DNA from: Amphiura filiformis
Lineage: Eukaryota > Echinodermata > Ophiuroidea > Amphilepidida > Amphiuridae
NCBI RefSeq assembly: GCF_039555335.1
Contig: NC_092647.1
Coordinates: forward strand, 12,903,094 to 12,967,093
DNA length: 64,000 nucleotides
Reading direction: 5' to 3'
Part shown: piece after piece, positions 36,985 to 49,300 of the stretch
Layout of the letters: each line of letters opens with the position of its first letter
Numbering within the stretch: the stretch's first letter is position 1
Program-made: the position numbers and the translations under genes
Notes under the pieces: model-generated
What the model was told of the DNA's origin: nothing
Seen by the model: only the letters and a program-made list of their open reading frames with translations
Databases searched by the model: none

Positions 36985-37230
36985 CGATGGGAGGTCGTAT
37001 TGATTATACCATAATACATGAATATATGCCCTAAATGCAAACAATTGGAAGTTGTATTGATTGGCCGCATGCACTGCATTCACGGCACTTTACAGTTTAC
37101 ACAGTGAGTCAATTGGGGCGAACTTGTCGTGGTATGTACGTGTATTGGAGCGAACTGGTCGTGGTATGTACGTGTATTGGGGCGAACTGGTAGTGGTATG
37201 TACTGGTGTGGGGCGAAACGTCCTGACACC
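36985..37230. repeat. Right TIR remnant of element B with three 32-bp subrepeats
   Basis: It is nearly identical to 12565-12810 of element A, including TTGTATTGATTG, CGGCACTTTACAGTTTACAC and subrepeats starting at 37113, 37145 and 37177. Confidence 0.85.
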
Positions 37231-37240
37231 ATCGTGTTGA
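37231..37240. repeat. 10-bp target-site duplication of element B, right copy
   Basis: ATCGTGTTGA is identical to 23586-23595. Confidence 0.88.
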
Positions 37241-37312
37241 CAACCTTGCGTTTGCATGTTTTTGTATGTTTGTCAGCTTGCTTAAATTACAGATAAAGTC
37301 CAATTTAGATCA

Positions 37313-37388
37313 ATGGAGCCAAACGAGAACATCCATGTACGTGGAAGGCATTTCCACTGTTCTCTGTGCGACATAAAAATCACATCTG
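37313..37388 (+). CDS. TUT1: TUT1 exon 1: start and zinc-finger cysteines
   Basis: The start is the first ATG (CAATGGAGCC); 25 codons plus one base end at CTG|GTGAGT. It encodes [13 protein letters not shown] with both zinc-binding cysteines; the two histidines are in exon 2. Only 82 bases separate the ATG from the end of element B, so the promoter or 5' UTR is either very short, contained in the element, or further upstream. Confidence 0.85.
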
Positions 37389-40300
37389 GTGAGTAAGCTT
37401 AAACCAACAGTGTCATGACTAAATTTATAAAGTCAACTAACAACTTAAGGTTATATAGGCTTATATATTGGTTTGATTAGTCTAAAAAATATTTTTCATT
37501 TTTTAGCTAGGCGATATGAGCATGGATCACGTGAAATAAAAAAATCAATGAAAACAAATCATTAAAGTGTCATTTTTCACCTATTTGTCTTAAAGTTGAC
37601 GGGTTGTTAGGGACGCTTGTTAGCGATGTAAGTAGTCTCATCGATAAACACATTTTACAGTATTAGACTCGCTACCAGTCCTATGTGTATATTTAGGACG
37701 TACAAACGCCAATTTGTAATCAATAAAAAGTACACAGGTCGGACATTTGAAAACAATTCTTCACAATTTTGTATATAAAATCGGTACACATCTCATTGTG
37801 TTACCTAATCAAAACTCTATTCAAACAAAATTAAGGATCGAATACCTTTTAGTGTCCAAACAGGCAAAATTACCGTCAAAGTTTTGTCGAATTCTGCATC
37901 CTTGCCAATGCTTGCGAAGCCCCCGGACGTGCAGTCGTGAATAAAAATATCCGATTTTTGCAATCTAAAACACAAAATTACAACTTTGGATGTGCTCTGA
38001 ATAAAAGACACTATTGCCAAATAATATAGAACAGAACATTTGACGTCAACTTGACAAAATATTGAAGAAAATGTGTTTCATAAAAATTTTGTAAGTGCGC
38101 AAAACAATTCCTATTCAAATATAGATATTGAACTGAACAGAACACAAGGCAATGTAATTTGTTCCAGTCCCAGTCAGCTTGGTGCTCCTTCAGTATTTTA
38201 GCACAAGCCGCCGCCAAACTGGCTGGAACCAACCAAGACAAACCAACCAACTCGACCTAGTGCTAACTCGGCCCCAAACGCACAGCCCTCCCTATATCAA
38301 ACTTAAAAGCCAGAAAAAGATAAAAACTAGGCCAATAAAAAAAATTTATTATAATAGTTCGTGACTGGCAATCCTGACAAATATTTGCGTAATTACCCAG
38401 GACTATAGGGAATAGTGTCGTAGACAGGACATTTTTGAGACGGGGGTGGCAGGGCAACTGTCAAGGGGGGGGGGGGGGGAATCAAAAATGGGTTAAAAGG
38501 CACACAAAACTGGCTTACTAATTTTAAATTTCAGGGTGGTCAGCATCTGAACAAGACTTGGGTGGGGGAGCTGAAGTTCTACCGACCAGAATTGCCCTAT
38601 GAATCTTCTTTTTAGCCTAGTATTCAGACTAAAACTCTGCCAATATACCGTAGAAACTAAAACACTTAGCTTCATGTAGAATATGTTTTCAGTTTTGCCT
38701 ATTGACAACTGACCCCTGGTAGACGCACTATATTAGACTAAACAGTAAAAGGTCACCAGGTCACTTTAGTGCTAAAGGGTCTCAGGCTACTACATAATTA
38801 TGCCATGTGGCTGGACTCCTGTGCAATACCGGGGTGGTAATTATCTGTCCGTGGGAGGAGGAATGGAAAAATGACCAGCCAAAAATCCTTCCCCTTGGCT
38901 TGCCAGAAATTGCACGGCCTGCTAAAAATTGCTTGCCCCTATATGCCCTCCTTCATGGACTGTCCAAATCTTTGCACCCCCTGCACACCGACATCGCCTG
39001 GCTAATAATTATTTGGTGCAGCAGATATACTAAAATAAATACACGGGATCGATACACATGAATTGCTATGCACGATTTTGATATCAGACGAAAATCTTTG
39101 GATACCGGGGTGGAAAATAATGAATATCTCCCGTAAATGATTTTGTCTCAAGAAACCAGATCTGGTCTCATACACTTGAAAATACTGACGTGATGAACAG
39201 ATATGATAGTCGTTAGTTTGCGTCTTGAGAAAAGGCCATGCGTCTTGAACTCAAAATCTTACCAAAATTCTAATTTTATATTGCGTTGGTCCTGCATGGA
39301 CTACAGCGCGCAGGCTATATACACTACAAGATTCCTGACGACGGAGTACCTCTGCTGCAATGTTACTTCGCGGCTATTACCGCTGCTCGTGCATAGCAAT
39401 TCACGTGTATCGATCCCGTGTATTTATTTTAGCATCTCTGCTGCACCAAATAATTATTAGAAATACCTAGTAGTTACATTAGTTTCCATAAATCATCCGC
39501 CCTTTTTAATTAATAATTTTTTCTCCCACCCATTCTGTCCCGCCCTTTTGTCTTTAATAATTCCTGTTTCCACCCCTTCATCTTCCGCCGCGCCTTCTTT
39601 TTTGCCCCTCAAAATACGCCGCATGCGTAACATGAGAGTATGTGGCCCCGGACAAACAAGAAAAAAATTCATAGCACAAAAGAGTTGGGGGCAGCATGCA
39701 CCATTGGGCAAATGTGAAACGATTTTTGGAAGGGGCAGATATATTTGGCAAATCAAAAGAAGACACGACTTTTTTGACACCCATCATTTATGGGCTCCTT
39801 TTAAACAGTATGAAAATATCCTAGTACTCACTACACTCGTATTTATCTATCTATACCATTTTGGGTTTGCAAATTAGGTTCTCTGAAAACAAAGTAAATG
39901 GGAGCGTCATTTGTTGAGGGGATGTATCATATTGCAAAGGATCGAGAAGGGTGGTATTTTCTGTGTTTTGAGTTGCAAAATAGGACCAGGGATTTGTTTG
40001 CAGGTGGAGAGGGTGGGGGCAAGGTTTTTGGCATGCCAAGGGGGGGCGGGGTGCAAGTATTGTTTGCCAGGCCATTTAAATTTGCCCCGAGGGCCATATT
40101 ATTATTTCACTACCCATCTGCTTGGTGATGGAGGGGGGGGGTTGAAAAATATGGGGAGGGGGGTCCTAAAAAGGGGGATAATAACAATTCAGTCCTTACA
40201 GGGAATGTTAAGCATTTAATTATGAAAGCCCATACTCTCAAGCTTCAATTGCATGCACACTTTACAATTTGGGTGTAACACTATGACTCAAATGAGTAAT

Positions 40301-43300
40301 AACTCCAAACGGTAATTTTTAGCTAATGAGTTCATGACATATATTTTTGGTTTCTTTTTTATGAAGGGGGTCAATATATTTAGTCCATGATAAAAAAAAC
40401 ACCCTTTTTTACGAATCATGATGTCTTAGGTTACAACTTTTATAAACACTCCCTTAGGTAAATATTATTTCATTTATTTTCATATTTTTTCTCATGCATT
40501 TCGCTTAGGCCTATGCATTTTGTTCTTATTTAGAGGTTTTTCTAGTCCTATATGTTATTCTAAATTTTTGTTCATTTATTTTATATAATTTAGGCCTATG
40601 TTATTTTTATGTATCCTTCTTTATTTAATTTCATATATTTTATGGATTTATTTTAATTTTTTTTTTTATAGAGTGGAGAGGAGGAAGAGACAGAGGAGGG
40701 GGAGTGCGGGAGAAAGAAAGAGAGGAAGAAGAAAACGGCAGATAAAATTGGACACAGTTGTTTGCCATAGCGGGGCAAATTTGCATTGGGTCAATTTGGT
40801 TCTGAAGCGAGTTGACCTCATCAGTGAGTAGTGACGTGCAAAAACCTGTTTATTTTGATTTGCAAGTAACATGTGAACGCAGCTGTCATCTCGAACTAAT
40901 TATGATGAAATTTTGCACTTTTCTACATAAATGGTGAGTATTTAGTTGGCGATTACAATTCCAGGTTTATTAGTAATCGCATGTCCATTGCGCATTCAAC
41001 AGATTGAAAGGTATAGTTAAAACGGGTGATTTTGTCATGTGTATTTCTGTCATTGGCTATAACTCGAGATATTGAAATCCTTGAAAATGACGGCATGGAT
41101 GCGAATAAACGCATCGGATATTTCGCTTTTGGCTAATCCTAGTAAAATAAGCATACCACATGCTGTTTGTAAAGGGATCATAGAAATAATGTAGCTAAGA
41201 ATTATGTCGACAACATATTCCACGAAAACAATATTATTGTTGCAAAATGACAACAAAGTGGTACCAGATTCCATTGAAATTCTGTCAATACACTGAGCTA
41301 TGAAAATTAAATCAACGCAAGCTGCATAGAAAATAAATAGCTACATTATTTTGTTGACCTGTTTATAATCAGTAGCCAAATCGAGAGTAAAATCGGCTAT
41401 GCGTCAGGAAATTATGGCCTCTGTCTTAAAAATCTTCATGCTCATGACACGTGAACAAAATTGAAACACTTGCAAAGTACATTTGTGTATGAGCTATGAC
41501 GTTAAAAATATTATAATAATAATCTCTAGAGGGCCACCTTTAAGATGAAGTATAATTTTTGGGCCTACCATGTTTATTTTTTGAAAAAATATTTTTTTTA
41601 GGTGGCTACGTACAGCCAGTTTTTGAAAAAATTTTGTCAAAATTGTGTGTAACCTTAAAGCATGAAAGCCATATTGATATTGTAAACATTTTCATAAAAT
41701 AGATTAGTAGTTCTGTACACAGGACCGACGGCTCAACGTCTCCTCCAAAGGAGTGGGGGGGTCACGCTCATGTGCCTCCCACCCGTGTCCGAACACCTCT
41801 GAAATGCATCCTTAATGGCGAATTTTCACATAACCAAATTGCACCCCTTAATGGCGAAACACATGCAAAATCCTACCCTAAACATGTAAATGGCATGTAT
41901 TTTGTAGCACATGCAAAAACCATACCCTAAATGGCGTCAACTTGGAAATATCTATAGACCCTATGCAATAAACCAACCGGGACGGTATAACAATTGAAAT
42001 GGCAGACATGTTGGAGGACAGTTCTAAGATAGCTTAAGATGACAGAGGGACAGGTCTCTAGATCGATTCCACAACCATTCATACCTATTCTCTGTTTTAT
42101 AGTATTATCATGCGAATTGGCCTGTGGTACCTTACGGAGGACAGAACTTTATTTAAATGAGGATGACTCTGTCATGAGTGACGTAGTATTGCATACCCTC
42201 TATATTGATGTAAAGTGGCGTAAACAGGGAAAGGAGCTAATTTGATACCCAAGATGTCTTTTTGTAGGTAACCCAGGCAAACTTAGTTAACACATTTGCT
42301 AGTCAGCCAAATTCGCCGACAATGTCAATGCATTTTTACATAGAAATTTAAAACTTGTGCCCGAAGAAAGAAACCTACATAAATATGTTTTCTATACTTC
42401 ACTTGACCCAAATATATGATTTTTTATGGTGATAAGTCACTCGCACATGGAATTTTACAGGATTTGGATAGCAGTTCCATTAAAAAAAGCTGCTATCATA
42501 ATGAGACTAAGATCTAGAAACACCCCCCGAAATGCCGTTTTGGGGAATTTTGCTAGCTGAAACTTTTTGATGAAAGTCAATCTTTGACAAGATGTAACTT
42601 TGCTACGGAAAGTGCTATGAAAAAATGGTTTTCAGTTTTGGCTTTGTTTACTCAAGGGCTTTGATTTGATATATAAAATGATCCAGTTTGATGGCAAATT
42701 TGAATTCACCTAGCATACCTACTTTTTGATGTTGCAGACATATAGATACTGAAGAAAACATGCACAAAAGTAACAAGAATCAATTAAAAAGTGTGCTGGA
42801 GGCTTACATGGCGATGCCTTCTGAAAAAGTACCCCTTTTTCAAAAAGACGTCGACACCGCTGTGTGGTGAAAAACATGTACCCTTTTAGACGTTTTTCTT
42901 AGACACGGGTGCGTAGCAAGTCAAGTAGTGAGTGACCCCCCCACCCCGGGGTACTTTCATGATTAATTTACCCAATTCTAAATGAACCAAAAATCTGGAG
43001 TACGGTAACAGAAATACATGTATGTATGCCTGGGTAGTATGGCATGAGCCAAACCAGTGCGCTAAAGTTTGTCCACATAGAAGTACAAAGTAAATAGACC
43101 TCGGAAACTGGAGGTATGAGAATGATTATTCCAATACAATGCTTCTTGACTTTGGCGCGCTAACTGCTGCGCAACTTGTACTTGCCGAGCGCACAAGGCA
43201 AAGCATCGACCCCGATGCCACAGATTTGGTTTGTACTTCTATGTGGACAGACTGTAGCCACGGACACATGACTCTCTGACCATTTATTTAAAAGCAAAAA

Positions 43301-46300
43301 AGCAAACCTAAAACAGTACCAGCTGACCAGCAGGGAAACTTTGAATGGATCTTAAAAAGATTCAAATAGTGTACATATATCCAAGGAAAATAAATGTTAA
43401 AAAAATCTCTTGCAGTGCTAGCTACTAGTGCTACTTGTTTTTACCTTGTAAAAGGGATGTTTTTATGCTCCCGAAACGTCGGTTGTTTTGTCTTTTTAAC
43501 CCTAAATTTTGGATGTTGTTGTACATATTAAACAGTTTTTAACATTTATTTAAAAGCATGTTAGTATGAAAGCTCAAACAATGAAAAGAAAACCAATGAT
43601 TTTTTTTGCAGAAAAAGCAGTTCAGGATCATCTCGGTGGCAAAAAACATCAGAGAATACTGGACCTGAAGAACTTCCGACAAAAACAGGTGGAGAAGAGC
43701 ATATTTGTTGGTGGCCTGAATAAGCTGATGTCCGAGTTAGTTCTGACTGATCATTTCATGAAGTTTGGCGATGTATCAAAAATTGTCATTGATAAAGACA
43801 AGGTAAATAGGGAGAAAAATCCCGGCATACTTGCCACTCCTAACCCTATTCTCTTCATGTACCCTATCAAACTCTTTTAATTTAAGGCCAGTCGCATAGA
43901 ATTAATATTTTGGTTCTTGTCCGAAGAATATTCATTTTATTTTTTGCAATACAAAATTGGCATTGCTGGAAGGTGTAATCCTTTTTCAATGCAATCATGT
44001 AAAACAACCAGGGGCATACTTTTTTATTTGAAGATTCTGAGAGCATGGAGAGGTAGGCTACAAAAGTGATTCATAATTGCTTAGTTAATTTGTTATCATC
44101 ATATTAATGAATTGTTGAAGCCCAGGGTGAAAATAAGAGCTTTTCTACAGACTCAGTTAGAGGAAAAAGAAGTCGATCCTGGTTAACCTGAATTTAGTTG
44201 GACCATGACTCACTTTAGTCTAAAAAGGACTCACTGTTGTTTTAGTAACAGTCAGAATTTTAAGCCAAAATGGTCTAATATCTAATGGCACAGTTCAAGA
44301 GTCTACTTTCAACAATGATAGCTCAAATTCTGACCTCACATTGCAGAGAAATGCCTTTTTGGTCACCATTTCCTATTTCTTGAGTAATCTTAATGTATAG
44401 ACTGTATGGTGACGTGTTACAGTTCAGGGCAAAAGGTGTAACCTGGTGTTGTGATTTTTAATCTCAACGGGCTACAGTAGAAAACTCATGGGGTTGAAAC
44501 AAGTCCTGTAGCCTGCATATTTCCACCCTTAGTTGAAGCATTAACCCTTTGAACCCTGGCCTACCACGTAGTCCCGTACATCCAACCCTGAGCTTCCTAA
44601 TGCACTCGAAAATTGCCTCAGCATTTTGCCCGTCACGCCAAAAGAAAAGGTCTCCGACCCCTGAACCCAGGTCTCCCAGATAGCCAAAGTATTCCGATGT
44701 AAACAAAACATATCGGTATCGCAATTGATGTTACGTGAGCCGCTTTAGCGACTCTTCTGGTTTTTGACACACCATATGGTCGTCAGGACTACGGTACAGG
44801 TTAATGTGAGCCGTTATGGCGGCTCGTCGGGTTCAAAGGGTTAAAATCGAAATTGAAAAAGCAATCTCTATGGACTAACTCCAGAAAACAATGTAGGCAC
44901 TAGCTAGACTGGGATGGGGGGCAAAAAACTAATATATTACAGGGCCATCTCCTGACTCTTAATTCTTACCTTTCATGCTTGAGAACCATAACCATTACCT
45001 AACTCTGCTAACCCTAAACCTAACCCGACACCCAATCTCTTCAGGTAGCAGGTAATTGAGTGATGTTTTGTGTACATAAAATCAAATGAGGCAAGTAAAC
45101 AATTACTGTATTGTTTAGTAATAAACGCCCAGGGGCGCTTGCATTTTTCTAAAAGGGGGGGGCGTTTATTGAAGGTGAATTGTCAGTGAAAAAAACTTTA
45201 AAAATTGGGTTAAATTTCCTGATGGTGCTCCTGTAGTGTAGAAAGGAGGGATTTACGGCAATACTAATTAAGTTTTATGGCGACGCCCATGGAAAATATA
45301 ATTTTTGTGGTAAATATATCAAAATTACACCCGTAAGTGCATCATCAAGCAAGAATCTGGTGAAATTCTACCATAATTAGACAATGGAATGGATGGAAGT
45401 GTGAGTCATAATAGGTTTTGTCCATGCAATTTAGCGATCACCACTGACAAGATTGACATAACTGATGCCAGAACAAGCTTACTCACACGATATAGTATGG
45501 AAATGTTTGCATTTTTGTCAATTTTTATAGAGGGGGAGCGTTTATTACAAACAGGGAGGCCAATATGTTACCAGGCTGACTGGACTTTATATACAGTGGT
45601 ATTCCGTAGGGTTGCAAAACTTGTTTAGTTGTCGACTACTCGACATCAAATAGTAAGATTGTAAGATTTGTAGATCCGAAGATTAGAACATTTACTCTTG
45701 TTCATGATATTTTATTCTTATTCTTGGTAGGGTCAGTTTGCAATAGTAGAATTCAGTGAAAAGGAAGCTGTGTTAAAAGCAACAGAAGAAGAAAAACACA
45801 CCTTGCAAGGATCGAAAATCACCGTCAGACCACGGGAATACAAACCATTTGCAGTACATCGACATGAACCAACAGGAGAGCACGGTAGAGCTGGGTCTAG
45901 TCCGCAGGCTAATCGATATGGCACAATACCAGCAGAGCTACAGAAAGCTATTCTACTGAGGCTAAGTCCAGCTGAAAACGTAAGTTAATATAATATTTGG
46001 TGAATAGATTCATCAGGTTTGTACTTCAAATCAGTTGACATTTTTTGCTTGACAAAACCAGTAAGTTTTTACTTACAACTATTTCATCCATTTCATCGGA
46101 GCATTCATCTAGTGTATCAAACAAGAACCTTAAAATAGGCGGCAGAATGTGAAAAATGTTTTAGCGCTAGCTGTTCCTCGTGTAAAGTCCCACCCCCTAA
46201 TTCCTGAAAATATTTAGGTCAAAAATTGGTGGGACTATATTCGCCTCAATACAGTACTTTTGTGTACTTATATCATAATTACTTTTAAATATACAATGCA

Positions 46301-49300
46301 AAACAATATCAAAAATTTTCCACTTTGAGTGATCCCACATGCCCCCATGAGGATCCAAAATAGGCTGATTTGTCATTAATTTTCATTATTTATTATTATT
46401 ATTTTATTATTACACAATAATAAACACCCTCAATTTTACTCAGATTTCTACTTTTTGCATAATTATAATGCCCAGTGGTGTACTAAAATACCACGTAAAA
46501 GACTAAGCCTGAAGTACGGTACTTTAATAATGTTTCAGTAAAATTTAACTTTGTATATTAAAACCGGTCGACCCGGTTTTATTCAGAGTTCATCGATGGA
46601 CCGCTTGCTAACATCTCCCGTGGATGTCAGCTTATGTGTACACACGGCGAGCCGGATGCTCCGTGCAGTATTACATGTTATGATCGGCGAGCGTAGTACG
46701 TACATGCATTGTAGGCGCTGGAATGAAATCGCAATTTTCTTCGTTATACCTCTTTTGTTTGGCTCAAAATTAAAATGGAATAATGTGATGAGGGAAAACA
46801 AAGATTTAAATAGGAATCTATTCTTTATCCAAATCACACATTATTGCTTTAATTTTGCCCTCGCCACCCTAGCCTCAACTTACACACCTGCACCACGCAT
46901 TATAAATATCCTATTTTCTATTTGAAGGTTTCAGATCAGATGAATCAGTTGGTGTCTCTATTAGAGCTTCCCACATCAGCCATCAAACTACGCTATCTGA
47001 TCTGCAGTCTCCTGGAGGAAGTCTTCAAGGAATTCTTCCCGATGTGCCAGGTGTTCCCATTTGGTTCATCTGTCAATGGCTTTGGTATCCAAGGCTCAGA
47101 TTTGGATCTTCATCTGGAACTTGATGCGGCCGGTTTTGAGTATAAGTTTGCAAAACCCTTGATAGCAAGTGCAACTGAAAAGGTAAATTTGTGATTCTTT
47201 TGAACAGTATTACTGCCACAATCATAATCATAATCTTGTCAATAATTTGGGAGTTTTTACTGATCATCATACCTAGCGTAACCTGTATACAAGCCCGGAC
47301 AAAAGGGGGATGGAAGTTGGGAGTATGCCCCCAAATACACCAAGGTCCATAAAGTCCCCTTAAATGCAACCAGAAAATAACCCAAAATCAGTGGCATAGA
47401 TTACGTTTTGACATTGGGGGGATGGGGTTGGGAAAAAATCTTGAAGTACAGTGAATCCAGCACCTTTTGGTGACAGAATAAGTGTACAGTACAAATGCGC
47501 AGGAAGCGCACACAATTTTTTGCTATACTAAAGCTAAACCGGGGAGATAAGGTGCAAAAATGGAATAAATTCACACATAGCGAGCCAAAATTGGCACTTT
47601 GGGGGCTAAAATGGCCAAATATGAGGTTAATTTGGTCAGAAACCCTCATACAGACATCAACATTAGGGGGATGATTGTTGAAATCCATGGAGCCCCTGTG
47701 GACAACATGACACCCCCCGGATCTACGTCTTTGCCCAAAATCCAGAAAATAGGCACAATATCACCCAACATTTTTTAGAAAAAAACTCCCAGAATCCACC
47801 CAAATTTGCACAGCCCCTCTAAAAAGTTTCATTTTTTCACAGATCTACCCAAAAGTCTTCACTTTTTCAAAACTCACCCCTTCCCCAAAAGGGGTGAGTT
47901 TTGAAAAATTGCCCTCCCGATCATGAGGACCATTTATTAAGCTATTTATGACCATTCAACAATTTTATATTCATATACATAAATATAATTGAGATAAATA
48001 ATGATAAATAATGATAGATTTCATAATATAATAATAATATAATAATCATAGCACTTTCATAGCAGTTAAGACATAATATAAATAGTTATTTATCTTCCAA
48101 TAAATATTATTAATAACACAATACAAGAATTATTGGAAAATGTGTACAACAAGCCAACCATATAGGCTGGACATGCAAGAATTGACTTCTGTATCACATT
48201 TAACCAAATTTCATCTTAAGCAAATACAGATACCTCTTTGGATCAAACAGAGGATTGAATTGGAAAACAATATTTATAACGCAATTATTAAATAAACAGA
48301 AATCTCCAAAAGAAGAAACAATGCCAACTCTATCAATGAATTAAATCTTTAAATCCCTATATAAGCTGGTAATTATTGAAAAGTCAGCCAAAATTTACTA
48401 TAGAAAATATATTAATAATGAAATAATCCACTGACAAAAACAATCAAGCCAAAAAGATGCTTCAAATAAGCATAAATTACTCTACATAAAGCGTAGTAGA
48501 AAGTGGAGACAATCTACAGACAAGTTTCATCAGGTATTGACGAGACTCCAAGTTGATCTCCTTTTTCATGCATATATTTCAATAGGAGGAGTCTTCAATG
48601 GAATCTCAATCGGATGTGATTGACAAGCTTGATGACCAGGAGGGCATGGAGATTGATGTGAAGACGGCATCACCGGAAGATATCATGGACCTGGTGTGCA
48701 AAGTGCTGCGTCAGTGTGTGCCAAGCTGCAAGGCTATCAAGCCTATATTACATGCTAGGCGTCCGGTTGTCAAGTTTCAACACAAAGAGTCTAAATTGTG
48801 TTGTGATATTTCCATGAGTAACAGGTAAGAGTGAAAATATCATACAAGAAGGCTCCATCTGCAAAAGCTGCCAGGTGTAACATTTTTTAGATGTGTATAA
48901 TGTAAAATGCAGAAATTATCAAATGTTTATAGGGCAGCTATTGCAGTTAGGACTTTCTTGCATTAACTACTTTACTGAACATGTGCAGTTTAAGTTTAGT
49001 TCAGTTCATTTCATCACAACACATATAAGTAAAGAATGTAATACAGACAGGACATTTTTAGAATTACTCAGTACCAATATACAAAATGCAATACATAATA
49101 ATTATATATAAATGAGATGATAATAGCATCATTACAAGGCGATTCTATGATAATGTGGTGTGTAAAATGTGGATGCTAGCCTACAGAAATGCAGAGCGTG
49201 TAGAATTGGGCCACCTATTGAAAAGTTACCTACCACTGAGCTACACAGACTGTCCCTGATAAACAGGACTCAAGTCAGGTACGGTACTTATAGATGATAT

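Larger units (their letters stand above)
23596..37230. mobile_element. Giant TIR element B (13.6 kb), same family as A
   Basis: It begins ATGCGAGACGTCTCACC and ends AAACGTCCTGACACC, identical to element A. It is flanked by a perfect 10-bp duplication unrelated to that of A, so the two are independent insertions. The left TIR (23596-24480) matches the inverted right TIR of A; its own right TIR is recognisable only over the last ~245 bases. Segments 34728-35010 and 35970-36140 are colinear with A. Nested content includes a probable 7.35-kb element (24912-32263), a dimeric MITE, higher-order repeats and a ~285-bp tandem array. No transposase ORF is recognised. The right end stops 82 bases before the TUT1 start codon. 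Confidence 0.84.
37389..43611 (+). other. TUT1: TUT1 intron 1 (6.2 kb)
   Basis: No exon-like coding is seen. It contains a G-tract at 38464-38479, a 457-bp foldback (39003-39459), a G-rich stretch (39890-40190), the uninterrupted dispersed repeat 42275-42722 and a small TIR element at 43067-43253. Confidence 0.8.

Noticed and set aside
39493..39877. 95-109 codon ORFs on both strands in TUT1 intron 1
   Set aside because: Overlapping opposite-strand frames in biased sequence, no domain, no splice support.
44464..44724. 86-codon minus-strand ORF
   Set aside because: Crosses the left end of the piggyBac-type MITE; no domain.
46551..46925. 124-codon ORF in TUT1 intron 3
   Set aside because: No recognisable domain; ends at the intron-exon boundary without relation to the TUT1 frame.
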